From Hyphomicrobiales bacterium (GTDB taxonomy: Bacteria > Pseudomonadota > Alphaproteobacteria > Rhizobiales > Rhizobiaceae): a DNA stretch of 64,000 nt. The translations under genes and the position numbers were made by a program. Shown piece by piece: positions 17,388-25,563 of this stretch (positions within the stretch are counted from its first letter, which is position 1; every line of letters begins with the position of its first letter). The stretch covers positions 124,001-188,000 of the forward strand of contig UBQX01000010.1 in assembly GCA_900467685.1 (NCBI GenBank). The letters run 5' to 3'. The notes under the pieces were generated by a model, which was not told the DNA's origin, made no database searches, and saw only the letters and a list, made by a program, of their open reading frames with translations.

Positions 17388-18404
17388 TCAGTTCACCCGC
17401 TCGATGCAGAAGTCGATGACCTCGAGGAGTGCGGCCTTGAGCGGCGTGTCGGGCAGCGGCGCCAGTGCGTCGCGGGCAATCGTGCCGTAGTGGCGGGCGC
17501 GGGTAATCGTGTCCGCGAGGCTGCCATATTTCTTGATCAGGCCCAAAGCGATCGCCAGGTTTTCGTCGCTCGACTGGCCTTCCTCGATCGCCCGCTTCCA
17601 GAAGGCGCGTTCTTCGTCCGAGCCGCGCCGATAGGCGAGGATAACAGGAAGCGTGATCTTGCCTTCGCGGAAGTCGTCGCCGGTGTTCTTGCCGAGGTCT
17701 GCAGTCGTGCCGCCATAGTCGAGAACGTCGTCGACGAGCTGGAAGGCGAGGCCGAGATTCATGCCATAGGACTTCAGCGCATTGCGCATCGCCTTGCTCT
17801 CGCCGGCCACGATCGGACCGACTTCGGCAGCGGCGGCAAAAAGGGCGGCGGTCTTGGCGCGGATGACGGCGAGATAGTCGTCCTCCGTCGTTTCCATGTT
17901 TTTGGCGGCCGAAAGCTGCATGACCTCGCCTTCGGCGATCACGGTCGCGGCGGTGGCCAAAACATCAAGCGCGTCCATCGAGCCTGCATCGACCATCATC
18001 TTGAAGGCCTGGCCAAGGAGGAAGTCGCCGACGAGGACGCTCGCCTGGTTGCCCCAGATCATCCGCGCGGTGGACTTGCCGCGCCGCATGGCGCTTTCGT
18101 CCACGACGTCATCATGAAGCAGCGTCGCGGTATGCATGAATTCCACGGAAGCTGCGAGCCGGATATGATTCTCGCCGACATAGCCACAGAGTTCCGCAGC
18201 CGCGAGCGTGAGCATCGGACGCAAGCGCTTGCCGCCAGACGAAATGAGGTGATTGGCCACTTCCGGAATCATCTCGACGTCAGAGCCGGCCTTGGACAGG
18301 ATCAGCTGGTTGACGCGTTGCATGCCGCTCTTGGTCAAGTCCACGAGCGGCTTGACCGATGCCTGTTTGTTTTTGTTTTCTTCAAGCGGTATGACGACGC
18401 CCAA
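17388..18404 (-). CDS. ispB: Polyprenyl (octaprenyl-type) diphosphate synthase
   Basis: Enzymes of this family condense isopentenyl diphosphate onto an allylic primer to make the quinone side chain. The 338-residue protein has both aspartate-rich motifs: LLHDDVVDESAMRRGK near residue 100 and QLVDDVLDY near residue 225. The chosen start is TTG 18404 (residues VVIPLEEN follow), eight bases after AGGAG. The upstream ATG would translate the promoter region into a sequence with no family similarity. ubiA, which uses its product, is also in this window. Confidence 0.92.
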   Translation of the reverse strand: MGVVIPLEENKNKQASVKPLVDLTKSGMQRVNQLILSKAGSDVEMIPEVANHLISSGGKRLRPMLTLAAAELCGYVGENHIRLAASVEFMHTATLLHDDVVDESAMRRGKSTARMIWGNQASVLVGDFLLGQAFKMMVDAGSMDALDVLATAATVIAEGEVMQLSAAKNMETTEDDYLAVIRAKTAALFAAAAEVGPIVAGESKAMRNALKSYGMNLGLAFQLVDDVLDYGGTTADLGKNTGDDFREGKITLPVILAYRRGSDEERAFWKRAIEEGQSSDENLAIALGLIKKYGSLADTITRARHYGTIARDALAPLPDTPLKAALLEVIDFCIERVN

Positions 18405-18508
18405 CGAAAGCACTCCTGCTATTATGTCACCCGACAATAGCGAAGGGGCCAAAGGTGCGGCAAGAGGCGAATTGCCTCGCCTACCAGTTTTTAAGGAGAT
18501 TAGGGACC

Positions 18509-18742
18509 TTGGAAGAGCTTGTGCGGACGAATGATCCGGTTCTGATCTCCTTTCTGGAAAGCCTGATGCGCGATGCCGGGATCGTCTGCATGGTCGCCGA
18601 CCAGACGATGAGCATTCTGGATGGTTCGATCGGGGCGATTCCCCGCCGCGTTCTGGTAGACAGTGACCGCATTGAAGAAGCGCGCACGATCGTCACGGAT
18701 GCCGGTCTCGGCGCCGAACTCAGGGACAGGAAGCCTACGTGA
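18509..18742 (+). CDS. DUF2007 family small protein
   Basis: This 77-residue protein begins LEELVRTNDPVLISF and contains LMRDAGI, MSILDGSIG and IPRRVLV, the pattern of the DUF2007 'putative signal transducing' family; its function is not established. The start is TTG 18509 with AAGGAG ten bases upstream; a longer frame from ATG 18455 would read through the ribosome-binding site. Its TGA overlaps the GTG of the next gene by four bases, so the two proteins are translationally coupled. It is divergent from the polyprenyl synthase gene. Confidence 0.8.
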   Translation: MEELVRTNDPVLISFLESLMRDAGIVCMVADQTMSILDGSIGAIPRRVLVDSDRIEEARTIVTDAGLGAELRDRKPT

Positions 18743-19527
18743 CCTCCGAGACGGTCGATGCCTTCCACTTCGGCAGGTTCCACGTCGTTCAGCCGGCAAC
18801 CGGCGGCCATCGCTCAGGTATGGATGCGATGTTGTTGGCTGCGATGGTCGCAGGCGAGGGCGATCTGAAGATCGCCGATCTCGGCGCCGGCGCCGGGGCT
18901 GCCGGTCTCGCGGTCGCCTCTCGGCTTCCGCGGGCCAAGGTGGCCCTCATCGAACGGTCGCCCGAAATGGCTGGCTTCGCCCGCAAGTCGTTGGTCCTTC
19001 CCGAGAACGAACATGTCGCATCGCGCGTATCGGTGATCGAGGCCGATGTGACGCTGAAGGGCAGGGCACGGGTCGCGGCGGGGCTAGAAGATGAGGTCTT
19101 CGACCATGTCATCATGAACCCGCCCTTCAATGCCGCCGCCGATCGCCGCACGCCCGACGCGCTGAAGGCGGATGCACATGCCATGACCGAGGGACTGTTT
19201 GAAAGCTGGATCAGGACGGCCGGTGCGATCCTCAAGCCGGGGGGACAACTCTCTCTGATCGCGCGGCCGGAGTCGATTGCGGACATAATCGCGGCGTGCG
19301 GACAGCGCTTTGGGGGGCTCGAGGTCACCCTCATCCATCCGAGGGAGGGGGAGCCTGCCATCCGACTTCTGGTATCGGCTGTCAAGGGATCGCGGGCGCG
19401 GCTCGCTTTCCGTGCGCCGTTCACTATGCATGAAGAAGGTACCCACCGCTTCGCAGCGTTTATCGACGATCTCAATAACGGTCGGGCGGCCTATGCGCGC
19501 GCCGGGCGCAAGGGCAAGCCCGTCTGA
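18739..19527 (+). CDS. N6-adenine methyltransferase, TrmN6-like
   Basis: The 262-residue class I SAM methyltransferase has ADLGAGAGAAGLAVA as motif I and the catalytic NPPFN motif (near residue 130), which marks enzymes that methylate the amino group of adenine. TrmN6 modifies A37 of tRNA-Val in other bacteria; that is the nearest family, but the exact target is an inference. The GTG start 18739 overlaps the DUF2007 stop (GTGA). Confidence 0.85.
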   Translation: MTSETVDAFHFGRFHVVQPATGGHRSGMDAMLLAAMVAGEGDLKIADLGAGAGAAGLAVASRLPRAKVALIERSPEMAGFARKSLVLPENEHVASRVSVIEADVTLKGRARVAAGLEDEVFDHVIMNPPFNAAADRRTPDALKADAHAMTEGLFESWIRTAGAILKPGGQLSLIARPESIADIIAACGQRFGGLEVTLIHPREGEPAIRLLVSAVKGSRARLAFRAPFTMHEEGTHRFAAFIDDLNNGRAAYARAGRKGKPV

Positions 19528-19617
19528 CGCACCGCTATCGATTTTGGCGCTCTTCCATTGCGTTTTGGCGGCCGATCCCTACATCTTCGGCAGTTCACCG
19601 CAATCGAAGGCATATCC

Positions 19618-20484
19618 ATGAAAGACCTGTTCCGCCGTTATCTCCCCGCTCGCTTCCGCAAGGAGGAGACGGTCATTCCGGTGGTTCGGCTGCAGGGAAC
19701 GATCATGAGTGGCGGCAGCCAGTTCCGCCCCGCGCTCAATCTGGCGAGTGTCGCTCCCGCGCTGGAAAAGGCCTTCGCCTCGAAGAAATCTTCCGCCGTC
19801 GCCATCCAGATCAACTCGCCCGGCGGCTCGCCCGTCCAGTCCCGGCTGATCTATCGCCGCATTCGCGATCTCGCTGCCGAGCATAACAAGAAGGTCTATG
19901 TGTTCGCCGAGGATGTCGCAGCCTCCGGCGGCTACATGATCGCACTTGCCGGCGATGTCATCATTGCAGACGAGACGTCGATTGTCGGATCCATTGGCGT
20001 CGTCTCCGGCGGCTTCGGCTTCCCGGAATTGCTGAAGAAGATCGGTGTCGAGCGCCGCGTCTATACCGCGGGCGAAAACAAGGCGATCCTCGATCCTTTC
20101 CAGCCGGAAAAGGAAGGCGATATCGAATATCTGAAGACGCTGCAGCTGGAGATCCACAAGGTCTTCATCGATATGGTCAAGCAGCGCCGCGGCGCGAAGC
20201 TTGCGGATGACCCCACGATCTTCTCCGGCCTGTTCTGGACCGGCATAAGGGCAAAGGAACTCGGCCTCATCGACGGTCTCGGCCACGCCCGCGACGTGTT
20301 GCGTCGCGACTTTGGCGACAAGGTCAAGCTGGAACTGGTCTCGGGTCAGCGCTCGCTCTTCGGGCGCCGCGTGCCGGGCGTCAGCGTCGGTAGCGACATC
20401 GGCGCCTCTGCCGGGGAGGGCGCGATTGCCGCCCTTGCGCAGACGGCGGAAGACAAGGCATTATGGAGCCGGTTCGGGCTGTGA
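19618..20484 (+). CDS. S49 (SppA/SohB-type) signal peptide peptidase family protein
   Basis: The 288-residue protein shows the S49 fold: INSPGGSP near residue 62, the serine nucleophile in DVAASGGYMIA (Ser near 104), and the general-base lysine region in YTAGENKAILDPF (near residue 150). Members cut leftover signal peptides in the membrane. There is no strong N-terminal membrane helix, so it resembles a short, soluble-looking SppA form. Start ATG 19618 (MKDLFRRY) follows GAAGG. The next small membrane protein gene begins 25 bases later. Confidence 0.88.
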   Translation: MKDLFRRYLPARFRKEETVIPVVRLQGTIMSGGSQFRPALNLASVAPALEKAFASKKSSAVAIQINSPGGSPVQSRLIYRRIRDLAAEHNKKVYVFAEDVAASGGYMIALAGDVIIADETSIVGSIGVVSGGFGFPELLKKIGVERRVYTAGENKAILDPFQPEKEGDIEYLKTLQLEIHKVFIDMVKQRRGAKLADDPTIFSGLFWTGIRAKELGLIDGLGHARDVLRRDFGDKVKLELVSGQRSLFGRRVPGVSVGSDIGASAGEGAIAALAQTAEDKALWSRFGL

Positions 20485-20509
20485 AGGCCCTGATTTTTTC
20501 GAGGATAGG

Positions 20510-20701
20510 ATGCCCCAGGCGCTCTTCCTGCTGATCGTCGCAGCAGGTGTTTACATCTTCTTCAGGCGCTTTGTTGCCGATGCCCGTAAGGCAACGGAGA
20601 AAGCGAACGCGCGCCGTCGCGAAGTCGAAAACGGCGCACACGGGACCCTGGTGAAGGATCCCGTGACCGGCGAGTATCGTCTCAAGAAGGACGATACCTG
20701 A
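20510..20701 (+). CDS. Small membrane protein, unknown function
   Basis: The 63-residue protein has one N-terminal membrane helix (ALFLLIVAAGVYIFF) and a charged tail ending in GTLVKDPVTGEYRLKK. ATG 20510 follows GAGGATAGG. It lies 25 bases after the S49 peptidase gene and is probably in the same transcript. Similar short proteins occur beside this peptidase in rhizobia as far as I recall, but no function is known. Confidence 0.7.
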   Translation: MPQALFLLIVAAGVYIFFRRFVADARKATEKANARRREVENGAHGTLVKDPVTGEYRLKKDDT

Positions 20702-20707
20702 TCGAGT

Positions 20708-21958
20708 TCAAGCCGCCTTGTGGCGGACATCCGGCAGGAAGATCGCCAGCAGGCCGATGGCCGGTAATATCGAGCAGACCTGATAGACGAAGCCTATCGA
20801 CGTATGGTCGGCGAGCACGCCGAGCAATGCCGCGCCAATCCCGCCCATGCCGAAGGCAAATCCGAAGAACAGACCCGCGATCGTGCCCGGCTTGCCGGGA
20901 ACGAGTTCCTGCGCATAGACGACGATGGCCGGGAAGGCGGAGGCCAGGATGAAGCCGATCGGGATCGTCAGGATCACGGTCCAGGTGAGGTTGGCAAACG
21001 GCAGCGCCAGCGTGAAGGGCAGAACGCCGAGGATCGAGAACCAGATGACGCGCCGCCTCCCGATCTTGTCGCCGATCGGTCCGCCTGCAATCGTGCCGGC
21101 CGCGACCGCGCCCAGATAGACGAAGAGCAGCAGCTGCGCCGTCGAGGTCGAGATCTTGAACGTCTGCATCGTATAGAAGATGTAGTAGCTCGACAGGCTC
21201 GCCATGTAGAGGAACTTCGAAAAGATCAGTGCGCAGAGAATGCCGATCGAGCGGATCAGCACGCTGCGGCTCACCGGCGATTCATGCGCCACCGCCGCCT
21301 TGCCCTTGGCCGAGCGGCGCTCTTCGCGATACCAGAAGCCGACACGCGTCAGGATCGCCATGCCCGCAAGCGCGAAAATGCCGAAATAGCTGATCGCATG
21401 CTGGCCGTAAGGCACCACAAGCAGCATGGCGAGCAGCGGCCCGATGGCCGAGCCGAAATTGCCGCCGACCTGGAAGAGCGACTGCGCAAACCCATGGCGC
21501 CCCCCGGACGCCATGCGCGCCACGCGCGAGGATTCCGGATGGAAGACCGACGAGCCGACGCCGATCGCGGCAACGCCGATCAGAAGGTGGTGATAGGATG
21601 TCGCATAAGCCATGAGAAGCAGACCGACCAGCGTGCAGCCCATGCCGAAGGTGAGGCTGAACGGCTTGGGATGCTTGTCTGTGTAGAAACCAACGCCCGG
21701 CTGCAGGATCGAAGCGGTGAGCTGCCAGGTGAACGTCAGAAGTCCGACGTCGGCATAGGAGAGCTGGAACTTGTCCTTGAGGATCGGATAGACCGACGGC
21801 ACGACCGACTGCATGAGGTCGTTCAGCATGTGTGACACGCTGATCATGATGAGGATCGCCATGGCCGGTCCTGTGGCGGCCTTGGCCATGCCACTCGACG
21901 GGCTTGCGGATGCAGTGGACGCTTGCGACGGCGTCGCGTTCTCGGTGACGGCGCTCAA
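20708..21958 (-). CDS. MFS transporter of the fosmidomycin-resistance (Fsr) type
   Basis: This inner-membrane protein (416 residues) has twelve predicted helices in two halves. Motifs near the start, SHMLNDLMQSVVPSVYPILK and GFYTDKHPKP, are those of the Fsr branch of the major facilitator superfamily. Fsr of Escherichia coli exports fosmidomycin, an inhibitor of the isoprenoid enzyme Dxr; other substrates are possible. The start is TTG 21958 behind AAGGAAA; ATG 21889 is the fallback. It is convergent with the small protein at 20510, with 6 bases between stops. Confidence 0.85.
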   Translation of the reverse strand: MSAVTENATPSQASTASASPSSGMAKAATGPAMAILIMISVSHMLNDLMQSVVPSVYPILKDKFQLSYADVGLLTFTWQLTASILQPGVGFYTDKHPKPFSLTFGMGCTLVGLLLMAYATSYHHLLIGVAAIGVGSSVFHPESSRVARMASGGRHGFAQSLFQVGGNFGSAIGPLLAMLLVVPYGQHAISYFGIFALAGMAILTRVGFWYREERRSAKGKAAVAHESPVSRSVLIRSIGILCALIFSKFLYMASLSSYYIFYTMQTFKISTSTAQLLLFVYLGAVAAGTIAGGPIGDKIGRRRVIWFSILGVLPFTLALPFANLTWTVILTIPIGFILASAFPAIVVYAQELVPGKPGTIAGLFFGFAFGMGGIGAALLGVLADHTSIGFVYQVCSILPAIGLLAIFLPDVRHKAA

Positions 21959-22123
21959 CGGATGTTTCCTTCGGGATCGTTTAAGTCGGGCTTTGCGCCC
22001 CTTTGAGCGCCGACTATGCGCCGCTCTTGCAAAATCGCAAGAACGTTTCGCGCCGAATTGGTACGGCGCCCTTAACATGACGAGAGCTTAATCGATTTTG
22101 GTGGAATGCGCGGCGTTTTTGCC

Positions 22124-22756
22124 TCAGTCGCCCGAACCGTTATCGCCCTCTTCGCCGGCCCAGCCGAGCTGGATGTCGCTCACACGCGGGGCGAGCTTGG
22201 CGAGCTTGGCATCCGACGAGGGGATGCTCCTTTCGCCGGAAAGGGCGGATGGTACTTCCTTGCCCTCCGGCGGATTGAACCGAATGGTCACCACGCAGCC
22301 GCCATCGAGCGCGGACAGCTTGCCGCCCTTGAGATCGGTGACATAGCCGCCATAGTCCCACTCGAAGCCGCTGAGCTCGAACTTGCCGCCATTGGCCTTG
22401 ATGACATCGGAGAGCGACGAGCCGAAGGTGAGACCTGCAATCGTCCAGTGCGAGGCCCCTGCAGCCGGGCCGATGGCCGAGAGCTTCGTCATTCCTTCAT
22501 CGAAGAAGGAGACCAGGAGCTTGCGCGTCGGGTCCTTCGGAAAGATCGCGAGCGCCTTGGCCGTCGCACCTTCTGCGCCGGTGATCTCCTCGATCGCCGT
22601 TTCGCCCTTGTAGCGCGCCGCAATCGTCTTGGCCGTATCGCCGGTCTTCACGATGTTGCTGCAGGTGAGTTCTTCGGCTGACTTCGCGTCACTCGCCGCA
22701 TGAACAGGAACGAGGGGGAGGGCAGCGAAAGGAAGAGCAAGCAGAAAGCGGCGCAT
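22124..22756 (-). CDS. Secreted or periplasmic protein, unknown function
   Basis: The 210-residue protein begins with a signal peptide (MRRFLLALPFAALPLVPVHA) and continues with an acidic and neutral domain containing ELTCSNIVK, TIAARY and GGCVVTIRFNPPEGK. Two cysteines in the mature part could form a disulfide. I do not recognise the family. ATG 22756 follows GGAG; a longer frame upstream is not used. It is divergent from glyQ. Confidence 0.7.
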   Translation of the reverse strand: MRRFLLALPFAALPLVPVHAASDAKSAEELTCSNIVKTGDTAKTIAARYKGETAIEEITGAEGATAKALAIFPKDPTRKLLVSFFDEGMTKLSAIGPAAGASHWTIAGLTFGSSLSDVIKANGGKFELSGFEWDYGGYVTDLKGGKLSALDGGCVVTIRFNPPEGKEVPSALSGERSIPSSDAKLAKLAPRVSDIQLGWAGEEGDNGSGD

Positions 22757-22923
22757 GTCGGTCTCCAGAGGTCGTGGGGCCAAGTCTAACGTAGTGGGGG
22801 ACGGATGCAACGCGGCTTTTATTCGGCGCTCGTTCCGGACGCACGCGCGCCCGCACGCTTGACCCTGTCGGCGATAATATGCCAAACGACAGGCACGACT
22901 TCCCAAGGCTTACGGCTGATCAC

Positions 22924-23880
22924 ATGACCACGACCCTCGCTCCCCACATGGACCCCAAGCGCTCCTTCCAGGCGCTGATCCTGACGCTGCACAATTACTG
23001 GGCCGACAAGGGTTGCGCCGTCCTCCAGCCTTACGACATGGAAGTGGGCGCCGGCACGTTCCACCCGGCAACGACGCTGCGCGCGCTGGGCCCCAAGCCC
23101 TGGAAGGCCGCCTACGTCCAGCCCTCGCGCCGCCCATCCGACGGCCGCTACGGTGAAAACCCGAACCGCCTGCAGCACTATTACCAGTATCAGGTCATCC
23201 TGAAGCCAAACCCGTCCAACCTTCAGGAACTCTATCTGGGCTCCCTCGAAGCCATCGGCCTCGATCCGCTGATCCACGATATCCGCTTCGTCGAAGATGA
23301 CTGGGAAAGCCCGACGCTCGGCGCCTGGGGGCTGGGCTGGGAATGCTGGTGCGATGGCATGGAAGTCTCGCAGTTCACCTACTTTCAGCAGGTCTGCGGC
23401 ATCGAATGTGCGCCCGTCGCCGGTGAACTGACCTATGGCCTCGAGCGTCTGGCCATGTATGTGCAGGGCGTCGACAATGTCTACGACCTGAACTTCAACG
23501 GCCGCGAAGGCGACGAAAAGATCAGCTATGGCGACGTCTTCCTTCAGGCCGAGCAGGAATATTCCCGCCACAATTTCGAATTCGCCGACACGGAAATGCT
23601 GCACCGGCATTTCATCGACGCGGAACAGGAATGCCAGGCGCTACTGGCTGCCGGAGCTCCCGGAGACAACGATAATCTGCGCCTCCACAAATGCGTCTTC
23701 CCGGCCTATGATCAATGCATCAAGGCCTCCCACGTCTTCAACCTCCTCGACGCCCGCGGCGTGATCTCCGTCACCGAACGTCAGTCCTACATCCTGCGCG
23801 TCCGCACGCTTGCCAAGGCCTGCGGCGAGGCATTTCTGCTGACGGATGCCGGCGGGGTGAACTGGAAGGACGTAGCGTAG
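22924..23880 (+). CDS. glyQ: Glycyl-tRNA synthetase alpha subunit
   Basis: GlyQ is the catalytic half of the bacterial tetrameric glycyl-tRNA synthetase. The 318-residue protein contains the near-invariant stretches [51 protein letters not shown] and [11 protein letters not shown] 22924 and ATG 22948 are both possible starts; the ribosome-binding site is weak. The beta-subunit gene glyS lies 6 kb downstream instead of beside it, with a toxin-antitoxin pair and several other genes between. Confidence 0.95.
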   Translation: MTTTLAPHMDPKRSFQALILTLHNYWADKGCAVLQPYDMEVGAGTFHPATTLRALGPKPWKAAYVQPSRRPSDGRYGENPNRLQHYYQYQVILKPNPSNLQELYLGSLEAIGLDPLIHDIRFVEDDWESPTLGAWGLGWECWCDGMEVSQFTYFQQVCGIECAPVAGELTYGLERLAMYVQGVDNVYDLNFNGREGDEKISYGDVFLQAEQEYSRHNFEFADTEMLHRHFIDAEQECQALLAAGAPGDNDNLRLHKCVFPAYDQCIKASHVFNLLDARGVISVTERQSYILRVRTLAKACGEAFLLTDAGGVNWKDVA

Positions 23881-23957
23881 CCGCCGTTTGGGCCGAGACT
23901 TGGAAAGCTTGAACTTTTGATCTACATTTGTCGTGAGGTCCATCTACATGGTGCATC

Positions 23958-24200
23958 ATGGCGATTAACGTGAACAATGTTGAAGCTGATCAACTCACTC
24001 GTGAATTCGCGCAGATTGAGGGTGTGAGCATCACGGATGCAATCGTGATTGCGATGAAGGAAGCAATTGCGCGTCGACGCAGCGACGAAACGCCGTTGCA
24101 GACTGCTGAACGCCTTCACCAGAAATATGGCATTACGCTGACCGAACAAGCTAGGCAACCGCTTGCCCGCGAGACCTTCGACGCCTTGTGGGGCGAATGA
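23958..24200 (+). CDS. vapB: VapB-type antitoxin
   Basis: This 80-residue protein looks like the Rv0623/PSK-type antitoxin: a short N-terminal DNA-binding region with EGVSITDAIVIAMKEAI and an Arg/Asp/Glu-rich middle, then a C-terminal part that would wrap around the toxin. The vapC start overlaps its stop. The GC content near 56 percent over 24001-24180 is lower than that of the neighbours, which fits arrival by transfer. Confidence 0.8.
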   Translation: MAINVNNVEADQLTREFAQIEGVSITDAIVIAMKEAIARRRSDETPLQTAERLHQKYGITLTEQARQPLARETFDALWGE

Positions 24201-24601
24201 TGTTCGTAGACGCCTGCGCAATCATTGCGGTCTTGTCGAAGGAGCCGGAGGCTGAGCGCATTTCTGAAGTACTGGCGAGCGCTCCAGCGCCCATCACATC
24301 GGCCGTCGCAGTCCTAGAAGTCGTGCTCTCGCTTTCAAGGCCTGACAAGCTCAATCTGCCTATTCACGCCATAGAAGACCTGGTCCTTGATTTCCTCGCG
24401 GAAAGAGGGATTGTAATCAAGGATTTGCCACCCGCTTCTGAAGCGACAAAGTTGGCGATTTCTGCAGCTGATCGCTATCGCACCGGGCGCCATGGTCTGA
24501 ACTTGGGTGACTGCTTGCATTATGCCTTCGCCAAGCACTACGCGGTTCCGATATTGGCAACGGCCAACGAGTTCAAGCAGACCGATCTGGAAACGGCCTA
24601 A
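24197..24601 (+). CDS. vapC: VapC-type PIN-domain ribonuclease toxin
   Basis: The 134-residue PIN domain shows the acidic residues of the active site: the N-terminal Asp (MFVDACAIIAVL), the Glu in AVLEVVLSL (near residue 40) and the Asp in GLNLGDCLHYAFA (near residue 105). VapC toxins are Mg2+-dependent RNases, often cutting initiator tRNA, and are blocked by VapB. ATG 24197 shares ATGA with the vapB stop; an upstream GTG at 24188 is less likely. Its end overlaps by four bases with a convergent small gene. Confidence 0.85.
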   Translation: MMFVDACAIIAVLSKEPEAERISEVLASAPAPITSAVAVLEVVLSLSRPDKLNLPIHAIEDLVLDFLAERGIVIKDLPPASEATKLAISAADRYRTGRHGLNLGDCLHYAFAKHYAVPILATANEFKQTDLETA

Positions 24602-24795
24602 ACCCTCTCGCCCCACTTCACCCCCATCTCCCAAACCGGCTTCAGCGTCGGATACGTGCCCGCATCCGTCTGCCTGGCGATTGTGCGGAGGCATCGGCGG
24701 GTGCCGGCCGGCTCGACTTTCTGCATCGCGACAGCATAGTCGATGAAGAGAACGAGGAGCGGAAGGGCTGCGCAGAGCCTGATGGTGGTTGTCAT
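24598..24795 (-). CDS. Small secreted protein, unknown function
   Basis: The 65-residue open frame starts with a likely signal peptide (MTTTIRLCAALPLLVLFIDYA) and has a GGGAGAA ribosome-binding site seven bases before ATG 24795. The remaining 40 residues contain two Trp and one Cys. The stop overlaps vapC by four bases. No family is recognised; the clear start and signal peptide support a real gene. Confidence 0.5.
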   Translation of the reverse strand: MTTTIRLCAALPLLVLFIDYAVAMQKVEPAGTRRCLRTIARQTDAGTYPTLKPVWEMGVKWGERV

Positions 24796-24895
24796 GATCG
24801 TTCTCCCGAAATCGTGTTTATGAGGACGATCTTGCTGCGTTTGGCCTCGCGCCGCTGCTCCCGGGGTAACAGTGGATAGAACCGATTGCCGTTTA

Positions 24896-24964
24896 CTCTC
24901 CCCGAAAATCGCGGATGACTTTGCCCACTGCCACGGCTAATCTCGCCGCAACAGTCGGGGAGAG
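24896..24964 (+). promoter_or_regulatory. Inverted repeat that includes the lemA ribosome-binding site
   Basis: CTCTCCCCGA (24896-24905) is the exact inverse of TCGGGGAGAG (24955-24964), which is the core of the lemA Shine-Dalgarno stretch GGGGAGAGGG. If transcription starts upstream of 24896 the two could pair in the mRNA and hide the ribosome-binding site. This is an inference from the sequence alone. Confidence 0.45.
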
Positions 24965-24972
24965 GGAAGCCC

Positions 24973-25521
24973 ATGTATGCATTGATTATTATCGTCGCGA
25001 TCGCGGCCTATGCCGTCATCGTCTATAACGGCCTCGTGCGCTCGCGTCAGATGGCGGAAGAGGCGTGGTCGGGGATCGATGTACAGCTGAAGCGCCGCGC
25101 CGATCTGATCCCGAACCTGATTGAGACGGTGAAGGGCTATGCGGCCCACGAGAAGTCGACGCTGGAAGAAGTCGTCGAACTGCGCAACAAGGCGCAGGCC
25201 GTGCCGCAGGGCGATGTCGCCGGCCGTGCTGCTGCTGAAGGGATGCTCAGCCAGGCGCTTGGCAAGGTGATTGCTCTCGCCGAAGCCTATCCGGACCTGA
25301 AGGCCAACCAGAACTTCGTCGAGCTGCAGAAGTCGCTCGAAACCATCGAAGGCGAAGTGCAGATGGCGCGCCGCTATTATAACGGTGCCGCCCGCGAGCT
25401 GAACGTCAAGGTCGAGAGCGTGCCGTCCAACTTCGTCGCCAAGGCCTTCGGTTTCGTGAAGATGGCCTATTTCGAAATCACCAACGAGGCCGACAGGGCT
25501 GTTCCTCAGGTCAAGTTCTGA
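24973..25521 (+). CDS. lemA: LemA family protein
   Basis: The 182-residue protein has one N-terminal membrane helix (YALIIIVAIAAYAVIVYN) and a long coiled-coil-like helical part with the family pattern DVQLKRRADLIPNLIETVKGYAAHEK. LemA proteins are inner-membrane proteins of unknown biochemical function, usually next to a DUF2207 or Gly-rich membrane protein. Here that partner (26851) is separated from it by an EPSP synthase gene. The start ATG 24973 follows a strong GGGGAGAGGG. Confidence 0.93.
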   Translation: MYALIIIVAIAAYAVIVYNGLVRSRQMAEEAWSGIDVQLKRRADLIPNLIETVKGYAAHEKSTLEEVVELRNKAQAVPQGDVAGRAAAEGMLSQALGKVIALAEAYPDLKANQNFVELQKSLETIEGEVQMARRYYNGAARELNVKVESVPSNFVAKAFGFVKMAYFEITNEADRAVPQVKF

Positions 25522-25563
25522 TAAAGGGCGGGGGAGATTTCTTCCCGCCGAGACCGATAAGAC

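Noticed and set aside
23881-23957. T-box or other riboswitch near glyQ or glyS
   Set aside because: No stem I or T-box sequence is visible, and such leaders are not usual for synthetase genes of alphaproteobacteria.
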